Assembly (NCBI RefSeq): GCF_000828635.1
Contig: NZ_AP012547.1
Coordinates: 1,612,001 to 1,676,000, forward strand
DNA from: Sulfuritalea hydrogenivorans sk43H
Lineage (GTDB): Bacteria; Pseudomonadota; Gammaproteobacteria; Burkholderiales; Rhodocyclaceae
Direction: 5' to 3'
DNA length: 64,000 nt
The notes under the pieces were generated by a model, which saw nothing but the letters and a program-made list of their open reading frames with translations, searched no databases and was not told the origin of the DNA. A program made the translations under genes and the position numbers. Shown piece after piece: positions 49,541 through 59,514 of the stretch (its first letter is position 1; the number at the start of each line of letters is the position of its first letter).

Positions 49541-49843
49541 TTACACCTTGCCTTTCCCGTATCGTTTGCACCAGTCGTCGTATTCCCGGTGAGTCATTAC
49601 CCAGCGCACGAACATCTTGCCATCGCGGTAGCGAACGATGACAACGACTCGATAGTTATTGCCACCAATATCGAACACGGTATAGGGCGGTACATAATCC
49701 GCACTGCCAAAGCTTTTCCGTAGGTCAGCAAAATCGGCAAAACGGGAATTCTCGGCGACGGTGTGCCAATTGCGCAAAGACTGCTCGGCTTCAGGATGCC
49801 AGCCCCAGAAGTCACGCAGCATCTTTAACGAAATGATGTGCAT
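49541..49843 (-). CDS. higB: HigB-family toxin (mRNA interferase)
   Basis: A 100-residue RelE-fold toxin: MHIISLKMLRDFWGWHPEAE, FDIGGNNYRVVVIVRYRDGKMFVRWVMTH and YDDWCKRYGKGKV. HigB cuts mRNA on the ribosome. It lies upstream of higA, and the two form one operon. Confidence 0.88.
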   Translation of the reverse strand: MHIISLKMLRDFWGWHPEAEQSLRNWHTVAENSRFADFADLRKSFGSADYVPPYTVFDIGGNNYRVVVIVRYRDGKMFVRWVMTHREYDDWCKRYGKGKV

Positions 49844-49851
49844 GGCCGCAC

Positions 49852-49868
49852 TATATCAAAATGATATA
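49852..49868. promoter_or_regulatory. palindromic operator of the higBA operon
   Basis: TATATCA-AAA-TGATATA is a perfect inverted repeat 9 bp upstream of the higB ATG (49843). It probably is the HigA operator. Confidence 0.6.
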
Positions 49869-49875
49869 AATACTG

Positions 49876-50102
49876 CAAGTGCGGTGTGACGACACCGGCC
49901 GCATCGTTGCCGAGGACCGCCGGCATGCGGTAGGACTGCAGTGCCCGCAGCATGCCGGCGCGCGTCTCTTGTTATCGACCGGATTCACGCTCGCCGCCTG
50001 CATGCGGAACACGAGCTCTCCGGGGCCGGGTTCAGGCGTTGGCAACTCGCCGACCTTGACCACGTAGGCATCGCCGTAACGCTCGATGTAACAGGCTTGC
50101 AT
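49876..50102 (-). pseudogene. truncated, frameshifted copy of the quinone oxidoreductase 5' end
   Basis: This strip is about 85% identical by eye to 48868-49087 and encodes MQACYIERYGDAYVVKVGEL. A small insertion near 49965 shifts the frame (SVNPVD-NKRRAPACC against SVNPVDFKIRAG in the intact copy), and the homology stops at about 49876 where the TA promoter begins. It is a broken second copy of the gene's 5' third. Confidence 0.8.
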
Positions 50103-50104
50103 GG

Positions 50105-50483
50105 CGTCTCCTCAGGTAGTGGGCAGAGGCCGGATCGGTGGCCATTCCTTGGTGTGGCAGGCGATCACCGTCGGGGCGAGGAATCGGGCGATGGCTTCAC
50201 CGAGCGGTTGATGGGCGATGGGGCGGATGATGGGGAGCGTGTGGTGCAGAGGATACCCGTGGATCGAGCGAGTATCGGAAATGGGGCGGGATATTGGAGG
50301 GGCCGGTCATCGGCCATTGCTGTCGCTCGATTCGGATTCGGCCATCGGAAGGTATGTGCTGGTTACCAGTCGCAGGAGTCCGCTTAGCTTCGTATCAAAA
50401 TAAAGCACAAATCGCAAAATAACTTGCAATTTTGCGTGAATGAAGCACAATTCAAATATATTTTGATTGTAAGGGTGAATCCA
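50105..50483. other. 379-bp non-coding stretch
   Basis: No supported gene. The left part, read on the minus strand, has an open end (PLGEAIARFLAPTVIACHTKE then a stop at 50112-50114) that might be the tail of a lost gene. The right 100 bp is AT-rich and should hold the promoter of the RloA-like gene. Confidence 0.4.
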
Positions 50484-51755
50484 ATGCTAGTCGAGTTTCG
50501 CGTCAAGAACTTCCGCAGCCTGCGTGATGAGCAGGTGCTTAGTCTTGTGGCCTCTAAGGACAAAACTCTGCAAGACACTCACACGCTAGCTACTGGACTC
50601 AAGGCGGCACCCTCTCTCCTTTGCAGCGCTGCTGTCTATGGCGCCAATGCCAGCGGCAAGTCCAACCTCATTAAGGCGCTACAGTACATGCGCGGTGTGG
50701 TGATGGAGTCGGCTACGGTGATCCAGCCCAGCCAGACCTACGACAAGCTGCAACAATTTCGTCTTGACTCTGAGTCTGCTGGTCAACCCACAGAATTCGA
50801 AGTCACCTTCATCCTAGACGGCGTACGCTACCAGTATGGTTTCTCGATGACCAAGCAGCGCATCGTAAGAGAGCATCTCTTGGTCTACAAAGCATTCAAG
50901 CCCCAGCGCTGGTTCGAACGACACTTGGATGCCGATACCGGCAAGGATGTCTACGAATTCGGCCCGGGCCTCAAGGGTTCCAAAAACCTGTGGGAAGGTG
51001 CCACCCGACCGAATGCCCTGTTCCTTTCGATGGCCGTACAGCTCAACAGCGACGCTCTGCGTCCTGTGTTCGACTGGTTCGCAAAACGACTCGTGATTTT
51101 TAACGAGCAGGCACAGCTCAACCCGCAGGTTTCAATTCAGATGATCAAGAAGGCCGAAGGCCGCAAACAGCTATGCGACTTCCTAACAGCCGCCGACATC
51201 AGCATCTCCGATATTGAACTGGTAACACGCAAAGTCGTAGGGCAAGGCATCAAGATCGATCTTGCGACAGGAAAGCAGGAAGTTGGCCCTTTCGAAGATG
51301 AAGTCAGTGAGTTGAAGTTTCACCACGCCACCAGCAATGGTAAGGCCGTGTTCGACCTGGCGGACGAATCCAGCGGTACGCGTAACCTGTTGTTTCTCAC
51401 CGGCCCAATACTAGACATCCTTGACAAAGGGTTGACTCTGGTAGTCGATGAACTCGACACCAGCCTGCATACTCATTTGGTACAGGCCTTGGTGCGCCTA
51501 TTCCATCGCCCGGAGGTCAATACCGGCGGTGCACAACTAATCTTCACTACCCATGACACAACTTTGCTCGACACCTATGGTCTGTTCCGCCGCGATCAGA
51601 TCTGGTTCGTAGAAAAGAAGAAGGATCAAAGTTCCGAATTGTATGGATTGGTGGAATTCGGCCCTCGCAAGAACGAGGCGCTTGAGCGCCGTTACCTGCA
51701 AGGCCGCTATGGCGCGATCCCAATCATCGGAGACCTGATCGGGGCGCAACACTAA
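50484..51755 (+). CDS. AAA ATPase, RloA/AbiLi-type
   Basis: A 423-residue ATPase. It has VEFRVKNFRSLRDEQVLSLVA, Walker A YGANASGKSNLIKAL (about 53-67), a signature region ESSGTRNLLFLTGPILD and Walker B LVVDELDTSLHTHLVQAL, followed by IFTTHDTTLLD. Fused to no nuclease. With the next gene it matches the RloA/RloB or AbiL abortive-infection pair. ATG 50484 gives the family start. Confidence 0.8.
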   Translation: MLVEFRVKNFRSLRDEQVLSLVASKDKTLQDTHTLATGLKAAPSLLCSAAVYGANASGKSNLIKALQYMRGVVMESATVIQPSQTYDKLQQFRLDSESAGQPTEFEVTFILDGVRYQYGFSMTKQRIVREHLLVYKAFKPQRWFERHLDADTGKDVYEFGPGLKGSKNLWEGATRPNALFLSMAVQLNSDALRPVFDWFAKRLVIFNEQAQLNPQVSIQMIKKAEGRKQLCDFLTAADISISDIELVTRKVVGQGIKIDLATGKQEVGPFEDEVSELKFHHATSNGKAVFDLADESSGTRNLLFLTGPILDILDKGLTLVVDELDTSLHTHLVQALVRLFHRPEVNTGGAQLIFTTHDTTLLDTYGLFRRDQIWFVEKKKDQSSELYGLVEFGPRKNEALERRYLQGRYGAIPIIGDLIGAQH

Positions 51756-52438
51756 TGGGGCGCGATAACACTCCGAGGGAGCGTCAGCTCCAGGAGCTTG
51801 AACGCAAAAAGCAACGCGGACGAGTTGCGTGTGAGCGCATCCTAATTGTTTCCGAGGGCAGCAAGACCGAACCGCTGTACTTTGATGAGATTCGGATTGA
51901 CCTGCGTTTGCCAATTCGAAACGTGACAGTTTCTGCTGGTGTTCTGGGAACCGAACCGATTCAGGTGGTGCGATACGCGAAAGACTTGTTCGAAAGCGGA
52001 GATTTACACAAAGGCATCGAGCCTCGTGCTTTCGATCAGGTATATGCCGTGTTTGATCGCGATGACCACCACACCTATTACGATGCGTTACGCTCGGCGG
52101 AGGCGCTGGACGGAAAACTCAAGAACGATGAGAAAAGACGGGTGCCATTCAAGGCCATTGCGTCGGTGCCGAGCTTCGAGCTGTGGCTGCTGCTGCACTA
52201 CGAGGATATTCGGGCGCCGCTGCACCGCGACGAAGTGATGCGGTTGCTACGAAGCCCCGAGAACTTTGCTGGCTACGAGAAGGGTGAGGGTAACGCCTTC
52301 GCTACCACACGAGATCGTCTGGCTATCGCTACCCAGCGGGCGGAAGCCCTGGCCGCGAAGTTCACTGCCGACGCTGCGCCCGAGCCGTACACCGCCATCG
52401 TCGACCTAGTGAAGCTACTGACCACGCTACGAGGCTGA
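51755..52438 (+). CDS. RloB-family protein (AbiLii-type, Toprim-like)
   Basis: A 227-residue RloB protein. ILIVSEGSKTEPLYFDEI (Glu of the Toprim-like motif) and VYAVFDRDDHHTYYDAL (Asp-x-Asp) are the likely metal site; ASVPSFELWLLLHYED is the family mark. It is probably a nuclease of the defence pair. It starts on the last base of the ATPase stop (51755). Confidence 0.8.
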   Translation: MGRDNTPRERQLQELERKKQRGRVACERILIVSEGSKTEPLYFDEIRIDLRLPIRNVTVSAGVLGTEPIQVVRYAKDLFESGDLHKGIEPRAFDQVYAVFDRDDHHTYYDALRSAEALDGKLKNDEKRRVPFKAIASVPSFELWLLLHYEDIRAPLHRDEVMRLLRSPENFAGYEKGEGNAFATTRDRLAIATQRAEALAAKFTADAAPEPYTAIVDLVKLLTTLRG

Positions 52439-52575
52439 TTGATGCTCAAGCCAACACCTTAATTGTTCTTGGTGCTTCTGGATGTCCGCTTCGGCCGATC
52501 AGCAGACAACTTCCAACGCGCTGGAAATATGCTGCCAAGCCTGCCCCGCAGTGCTGGCGCGGATGGCTCGGCGAC

Positions 52576-52603
52576 AATCGCCGTCCTGCCGGCGCCGACT
52601 TTC
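52576..52603 (+). repeat. dispersed 28-bp repeat between rloB and boxA
   Basis: Copy AATCGCCGT-CC-TGCCGGCGCCGACTTTC. It is in the 224-bp space after the RloB gene. Apart from it I see no gene there. Confidence 0.65.
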
Positions 52604-52662
52604 GAACAGCCTGAACCTGGCGGCTCCGGCGTTCCGGTGGGACGTCGGCGGGGCGTGACCGC

Positions 52663-53940
52663 TCAGTAAGTCTCCACGTGGTACCGCCCCTGCTGCAACA
52701 ACTGCGGGCGCAGCGTGCCCCAGTCCAGGCCGTTGGCGCGGCAGGCTTCGGTGAAGGCTTCTTCGACGCCTTTTTCCATGCCTTTCAGGCCGCAGAGATA
52801 GACGTAGGTGTTCTCGTCCCTGAGCAGGCGGGCGACGTCGCCGCCGCGCTCGCGCAGCAGGTCCTGCACGTAGCGCTTGGGTTCGCCGGGGACGCGCGAA
52901 AAGCCGAAGTTGATGTCGATGAACTCCTTGGGCAGCTTGGTCAGCGGGCCGAAGTAGGGCAGTTCGCCGTGGCTGCGGGCGCCGAAGAAGAGCATCAGCC
53001 TGCCTGCGTTCTCGCCGGCGACGAACTTGCGGCGGCGGTGTTCGGTCATTGCCCGCATCGGCGCCGAGCCGGTGCCGGTGCAGATCATGAGGAGGTTGCT
53101 GCCGGGGTGGTTGGGCATCAGGAAGCTGGTGCCGTAGGGGCCGACGACCTGGACCTTGTCGCCCTTCTTCAGGTCGCACATGTAGTTGGATGCCACGCCG
53201 TTCACCGGCGCGCCTTCGTGATCGGAGGTGACCCGCTTCACGGTGAGCGACAGGTTGTTGTAGCGCGGCCGTTCGCCGTCGCGCGGGCTGGCGACCGAGT
53301 AGAGGCGGACGTGATGCGGTTTTCCGTTGGCGTCGAGCCCGGGCGCGAGGACGCCGATGGTCTGGCCTTCGAGCACCGGGAAATAGGCGTTGCCGAAGTC
53401 GAGCACGATGTGGCGGATGTCGCTCGACGCATCTTCCGCGGTCAGGCGGAAGTTGCCGCTGACGGTGGCCAGCGCCGGCTTCTGGATCGAATAGAGGTTG
53501 ACGTAGGGATGCGCCGCCGACCACGGCGGCGGGGCGATGCCGCCCTGGCCCGAGGTGGAGGCGGCGGCAATCCGTTCCACATCATCGGGCAAGGGAGTTG
53601 CCTGGCTCTGCACTTCATTCGCCGTGTCGCCAGCGCCGACTTTCGGGCTTTCGTCGAGGGCGATCTGCGCCGGCAGCGTATCCCACAGCAACTGCTCGGC
53701 CAGGGGATAGGCCTCTTCCGCCCGCACATGGCGCCAGTTGTCGATGGCGCCGGTGGGGCAGGGCGAGATGCAGTTGTAGCAGTACTTGCACTTCGCCGCG
53801 TCGATCACGTAGTTGCGCGAGTCGTGGCTGATCGCATTCACCGGACAGGTTTCTTCGCAGGTGTTGCAGCGAATGCAGATCTCCGGGTCGATCAGGTGCT
53901 GGCGCATGATCGTCACCTGTGTTGCGGCAGCGGTAGCCAT
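52663..53940 (-). CDS. boxA: benzoyl-CoA epoxidase reductase component BoxA
   Basis: A 425-residue NADPH-dependent reductase. An N-terminal 2[4Fe-4S] domain ([30 protein letters not shown]) is followed by a ferredoxin-NADP reductase domain ([28 protein letters not shown] and C-terminal HVETY). It feeds electrons to BoxB. The linker near residues 100-110 contains the 28-bp repeat (encoding [10 protein letters not shown]). It is the last gene of the box operon. Confidence 0.92.
   Translation of the reverse strand: MATAAATQVTIMRQHLIDPEICIRCNTCEETCPVNAISHDSRNYVIDAAKCKYCYNCISPCPTGAIDNWRHVRAEEAYPLAEQLLWDTLPAQIALDESPKVGAGDTANEVQSQATPLPDDVERIAAASTSGQGGIAPPPWSAAHPYVNLYSIQKPALATVSGNFRLTAEDASSDIRHIVLDFGNAYFPVLEGQTIGVLAPGLDANGKPHHVRLYSVASPRDGERPRYNNLSLTVKRVTSDHEGAPVNGVASNYMCDLKKGDKVQVVGPYGTSFLMPNHPGSNLLMICTGTGSAPMRAMTEHRRRKFVAGENAGRLMLFFGARSHGELPYFGPLTKLPKEFIDINFGFSRVPGEPKRYVQDLLRERGGDVARLLRDENTYVYLCGLKGMEKGVEEAFTEACRANGLDWGTLRPQLLQQGRYHVETY
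53617..53644 (+). repeat. dispersed 28-bp repeat inside boxA
   Basis: ATTCGCCGT-GT-CGCCAGCGCCGACTTTC in the linker region of boxA. The relic at 47996-48022 carries the same copy. Confidence 0.65.
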
Positions 53941-53966
53941 AGTCAGTCCTCGCGCATCGTGCCGTT

Positions 53967-55391
<1,425 letters not shown>

Positions 55392-55439
55392 GGCATTCTC
55401 TCCTGTTGGGGGTAGGGGTGCTGTTTTTATCCGGAAACG

Positions 55440-57098
55440 TCAGACGCGTTCCCAGTTGAATTTGGCCTTGTTGCCGCTGCCGAAAACCTTCAGCGCACCG
55501 GCTTCGCCGACGGCATTGGGGCGGATGAAGATCCAGTTCTGCCAGGCCGAGAGCCGGCCGAAGACGCGGGTTTCCATGGTTTCGCCGGGGCCGAAGCGCA
55601 GGTTGGCTTCCATCGCGGTCAGTGCATCGGGCGACAGGCTGGCGCGTTCTTCGAGGACGATGCGGATCTCGTCTTCCCAGTCGAGGTCGTCCGGTGTCGC
55701 GGTGACGAGGCCCAGTTCCAGCGCGGCGGCGGCGCCCAGCTGCTTGCCAGTAGCCTCCTTGGCGGCGGCGATCGGGGCTTCCTCGCCATAGAAGCGGGCG
55801 GCGATGCGGTACTGGCCGTTGACCATCGGGTAGCTGCCGAAATTCATCTCCGACAGCACGACGGCGCCTTCCTGCTGCTCGTCGTCGGGCAGGGAGAGCA
55901 TGTAGCCGCGGTCCGCGGCAAACAGCAGCTCGGCCAGCGTGCCGGCGAAACAGCTGCCCCGTTCGACCAACGCAATCATGGTGCGTGAGGTGACATCGAG
56001 GCGGGCCAGGGTACGCCGCAGCATGCCGATCACCTCGCGCACGAACCAGTGCTTCCGGTGCTGCGCCAGCGCGGCATCGGCAGCCAGCACGTGTTGCGCA
56101 TCGCCGCTGGTCTTGATGACCCAGGTGCCGATTTCCAGATCGTTGGTGCGCAGCATCAGGATGGCATCGTCGAGCTCGCGCGCCATCAGCAGCGGCCACC
56201 AGGCGGCGCCGGCGGCGACGATGCCGTCGATAGCCGTGGCCACCGGGGCGGACGGGGCGGCGACGGTCAGTGTTGCGCGGCGTGCCTTGCGGTCGATCGC
56301 CACATCGATGGTCTGGTAGTGGTAGCCGGCCTCGTCGATGCTGCGCGCGAGGGCGGGCAGGACAATGCCTTTGGCATCGGCGGGGCGGTCGCTCTGTGCC
56401 GCGAGCTGCTCGGCGCGCTGCTTCACCTTTTCGGCAAAAGCCTGGGGTTTAGCGTAGTCGTCGATCAGGCGCCATTCCTTGGCACGCTGGGCGCGTACGC
56501 CTTCGGTCAGGGTGCAGAAGATGTCGGCATGATCGCGCCGCACGCGGCGCTTGTCGGTGACGCGGGTGAGGCCGCCGGTACCCGGCAGCACGCCGAGCAA
56601 CGGGACTTCGGGCAGGCTGACGGCGGAGGAGCGGTCGTCGACCAGGATGATTTCGTCGCAGGCCAGCGCCAGCTCGTAGCCGCCGCCGGCGGTGGTGCCG
56701 TTGCAGGCGGCGAGGAACTTGAGGCCGGAATGGCGGCTCGAATCCTCGATGCCGTTGCGCGTCTCGTTGGTGAATTTGCAGAAATTCACTTTCCAGGCGT
56801 GGGTGGAAACGCCCAGCATGAAAATGTTGGCGCCGGAACAGAAGATGCGTTCCTTGCCCGAGGTGACGACGACGCTGCGAACTTCCGGATGCTCGAAGCG
56901 GATGCGCTGCAGCGCGTCGTAGAGCTCGATGTCGACACCGAGGTCGTAGGAATTCAGCTTCAGCTTGTAGCCGGGCTTGATGCCGGCATCTTCATTGATG
57001 TCGAGGGTCAGCGTGGCGACAGGGCCGTCGCAGCTCAGGCGCCAGTGTTTGTATTGATCGGGGTGCGTGTCATAGGTGATGGTCTGGCCGGGGGGCAT
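55440..57098 (-). CDS. boxC: 2,3-epoxybenzoyl-CoA dihydrolase BoxC
   Basis: A 552-residue enoyl-CoA hydratase-family protein of BoxC length. It carries the oxyanion motif in CNGTTAGGGYELALACDEI and a second crotonase-like half (WETEDEIRIVLEE-like, about 510). It opens the epoxide ring to 3,4-dehydroadipyl-CoA semialdehyde and formate. It lies 48 bp upstream of boxB. Confidence 0.94.
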   Translation of the reverse strand: MPPGQTITYDTHPDQYKHWRLSCDGPVATLTLDINEDAGIKPGYKLKLNSYDLGVDIELYDALQRIRFEHPEVRSVVVTSGKERIFCSGANIFMLGVSTHAWKVNFCKFTNETRNGIEDSSRHSGLKFLAACNGTTAGGGYELALACDEIILVDDRSSAVSLPEVPLLGVLPGTGGLTRVTDKRRVRRDHADIFCTLTEGVRAQRAKEWRLIDDYAKPQAFAEKVKQRAEQLAAQSDRPADAKGIVLPALARSIDEAGYHYQTIDVAIDRKARRATLTVAAPSAPVATAIDGIVAAGAAWWPLLMARELDDAILMLRTNDLEIGTWVIKTSGDAQHVLAADAALAQHRKHWFVREVIGMLRRTLARLDVTSRTMIALVERGSCFAGTLAELLFAADRGYMLSLPDDEQQEGAVVLSEMNFGSYPMVNGQYRIAARFYGEEAPIAAAKEATGKQLGAAAALELGLVTATPDDLDWEDEIRIVLEERASLSPDALTAMEANLRFGPGETMETRVFGRLSAWQNWIFIRPNAVGEAGALKVFGSGNKAKFNWERV

Positions 57099-57141
57099 CG
57101 GGATGAGTCATTCTCTTCTCCGTGTATTGTTGTGGGATGCT

Positions 57142-58038
57142 TCAGGGGGTGACGGCTTGTCGCAGTTGCAATAGGCATTCCTCCGGTTGGCGGCCCGTGG
57201 TGTCGAGCGTGAAATCGGCTTTCGAATAGAGGGGTTCGCGGGCGACGAGGATGCGCCGCATGTCTTCCATGGCCTCGGTATTGCCTTCCATGGGGCGCAG
57301 GTCGCCCTGCGCCACGACGCGCGACATGTGTTCCTCGGGCGTCGCCTTGACCCAGACGGTGTAGCAGTTCATCAGCAGCAGGTTGAAAGTTTCCGCTTCG
57401 GAAACAATGCCGCCGCCGACGGTGATGACGGCGCTCTCATGCTGGGCGATGAAGTTTTCGAGGCAGCGGCGTTCCAGGCGGCGGAAGCCGGGTTGGCCGT
57501 AGAGCATGAAGATTTCGTTGAGGCTCATGCCGGCCTCGGCCTCGATGGCGCTGTTGAGTTCGACGAAAGGCAGGGACAGTTCGCTGGCCAGCGCACGACC
57601 GAGGGTCGATTTGCCCGCGCCGCGCAGGCCGACCAGCGCGATGCGCTTGCGGCGCGAGGCGTCTTCATTGCCGAAATCGCGCATCAGGCGCAGCAGGGCT
57701 TCTTCGAGCCGGTTGGGCGAGAGCTGTTCGAGGAAGCGCGAGATCAGCCGGTACTCCGGCGAGCTGTGCTGGGGCTCGAGCAGTTCGATCAGGGAAATCC
57801 CAAGTGCATGGGCGACATGGCGCAACACCATGATGGACGGATTGGTCTCGCCGCTTTCCACCTGCGCCAGATAGCGCTCAGAGACGTCGGCATTGACAGC
57901 GAGGGCCTTGCGCGACATGCCGCGCCGCGCACGCGACTCGCGTACGCGGATGCCAAGGGACTGAAGGAATTCCGTGTCTGCGGCTTCGTCGACGAAGCGC
58001 GCTGCGATGGGTAGTCCGGGTTTTTCAATCGCTGCCAT
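57142..58038 (-). CDS. boxR: BoxR/BzdR-family regulator (HTH + shikimate kinase-like)
   Basis: A 298-residue protein. The N-terminal XRE HTH (VRESRARRGMSRKALAVNADVSERYLAQVESG) is joined to a shikimate-kinase-like domain with GLRGAGKSTLGRALA (about 141) that binds benzoyl-CoA in the family. It is a repressor released by benzoyl-CoA. It leads boxCBA (43 bp to boxC) and is divergent from bzdN, so one protein can control both aerobic and anaerobic genes. The name BzdR would be equally apt. Confidence 0.93.
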   Translation of the reverse strand: MAAIEKPGLPIAARFVDEAADTEFLQSLGIRVRESRARRGMSRKALAVNADVSERYLAQVESGETNPSIMVLRHVAHALGISLIELLEPQHSSPEYRLISRFLEQLSPNRLEEALLRLMRDFGNEDASRRKRIALVGLRGAGKSTLGRALASELSLPFVELNSAIEAEAGMSLNEIFMLYGQPGFRRLERRCLENFIAQHESAVITVGGGIVSEAETFNLLLMNCYTVWVKATPEEHMSRVVAQGDLRPMEGNTEAMEDMRRILVAREPLYSKADFTLDTTGRQPEECLLQLRQAVTP

Positions 58039-58075
58039 GATGCGCTGTCACCTTTTGGCTTCCGTGCTTTGGTGG

Positions 58076-58091
58076 ATGCACTATAGTACAT
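58076..58091. promoter_or_regulatory. BzdR/BoxR-type operator, one mismatch
   Basis: ATGCACTATAGTACAT differs by one base from the perfect palindrome before dctP. TGCA (58077-58080), six bases, TACA (58087-58090). It is about 38 bp upstream of the boxR ATG. Confidence 0.65.
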
Positions 58092-58095
58092 GAAT

Positions 58096-58109
58096 TTGAT
58101 ATATGTCAA
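58096..58109. promoter_or_regulatory. FNR-like box before bzdN
   Basis: TTGAT-ATAT-GTCAA matches TTGAT-N4-ATCAA except one base. It adjoins the BoxR-type operator. In Azoarcus the bzdN promoter needs the FNR-like AcpR. The distance to bzdN (about 250 bp) implies a long leader or a role at boxR. Confidence 0.5.
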
Positions 58110-58356
58110 AAACTATTTTGATTTCTCATCCCGGTTTCTTTCATAAAGTCACATAACAGATTGAAAAAACATAATAAAAAGATATTTTGACAGCGCTGCA
58201 AAATATTGCATAACCTTCTTGACGATCCGGATTTCCTGTCGCATACTTCGCTCGGAATGTGCAGTATGATTCATCGATGGAACAATAGTTCCAAGTCTAA
58301 TGAATACCGCATCCGGGCACACGAAAGTGCCGTGGATGACAAACAAGGAGGCACCA

Positions 58357-59496
58357 ATGGCTGATGCTTTGTTCGACCAGTTCAAGAACTGGTATGAGAA
58401 ACGCCACGATTACGCACGTGACTGGAAGCAGCGTACCGGGGGTCAGGTCGTGGCGACGATGTGTACCTATACCGCGGAAGAGTTGCTGATTGCCGCCGGC
58501 ATGCTGCCGGTTCGCGTGCTTGGCGCCCATGAGCCGCAGAACGTGACCGAGCCGCACATCTTCGGCATGTTCTGTCCGTTCTGCCGCGATTCGCTGGCGC
58601 AAGGCCTGCTCGGGCGCTTCGACTACTGCGAAGGCGTGACGCTGACCCAGTCGTGCATCCAGTACCGGCAGACCTTCAGTTCCTGGCGCAGCAATGTGCC
58701 CTCGGTACAGTGGGACTACTACGTGCCGATGCCCAACGATGTGCAGTCGCCGCATGCGCGCAAGGCCCATTACGCGGAAATCCAGTCCTTCCGTACTTTC
58801 CTTTCGGCGCTGACCGGCAAGGAGCTGACCGACGCGATGCTGAAGGAAGCGCTGGCCGTGGTCGACGAGAACCGCCGCCTGCTGCGCGAACTGTTCGAGT
58901 ACCGCAAGGAAGAGAATCCCAGGGTGACCGGCGTCGAGGCACTGTATGCCTCGATCACCGCGCAATTCGTCGACAAGCGCGAGCACAACGAAATGCTGAA
59001 GAAAGTGCTGGCCGCGCTGCCTTCGCGCAAGATGGATCGCAAGGAAGGCGTGCGCTTCATGACCATCGGCTCGGAAAACGACGACATCGCCTTCATGGCC
59101 ATGGTCGAGTCGGTCGGATCGACCATCGTCATCGACGACCAGTGTTCCGGCACCCGCTACTTCTGGAACGAATCGAAGCCCGAGGATGACGTGATCAAGG
59201 CCATCGCCGACCGCTACTGCGACCGTCCGGCCTGCCCGACCAAGGATTACCCGAGTCATACGCGCTTCGACCACGTGCTCGGCCTGGCCAAGGAATTCAA
59301 CGCACGCGCGGCGATCTTCCTGCAGCAGAAGTTCTGTGATCCGCACGAGGGCGACTATCCGGACCTCAAGGAGCACCTGGAAAAGAACGGCATCCCGACG
59401 CTGTTCCTCGAATTTGACATTACCAACCCCATCGGCCCCTTCCGCATTCGTATCGAGGCATTCCTCGAAACGATGAGCGACGAAGAGCTGTTCTAG
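58357..59496 (+). CDS. bzdN: benzoyl-CoA reductase subunit BzdN (BcrC-like)
   Basis: A 379-residue protein of the HgdB/BcrC family. Cys positions in VATMCTYTAEELLIAAG, FCPFCRDSLAQGL and LTQSCIQYRQTF are cluster ligand candidates. With BzdO it forms the substrate-reducing half. ATG 58357 is chosen over 58300 because of the AAGGAGG 5 bp before it. Confidence 0.9.
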   Translation: MADALFDQFKNWYEKRHDYARDWKQRTGGQVVATMCTYTAEELLIAAGMLPVRVLGAHEPQNVTEPHIFGMFCPFCRDSLAQGLLGRFDYCEGVTLTQSCIQYRQTFSSWRSNVPSVQWDYYVPMPNDVQSPHARKAHYAEIQSFRTFLSALTGKELTDAMLKEALAVVDENRRLLRELFEYRKEENPRVTGVEALYASITAQFVDKREHNEMLKKVLAALPSRKMDRKEGVRFMTIGSENDDIAFMAMVESVGSTIVIDDQCSGTRYFWNESKPEDDVIKAIADRYCDRPACPTKDYPSHTRFDHVLGLAKEFNARAAIFLQQKFCDPHEGDYPDLKEHLEKNGIPTLFLEFDITNPIGPFRIRIEAFLETMSDEELF

Positions 59497-59514
59497 AACT
59501 GACGGGAGAGAACG

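Larger units (their letters stand above)
58039..58356. promoter_or_regulatory. divergent boxR-bzdN control region
   Basis: A 318-bp AT-rich space without a gene. It holds the TGCA-type site (58076-58091) and an FNR-like box (58096-58109). The RBS AAGGAGG at 58345-58351 serves bzdN. Confidence 0.7.
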
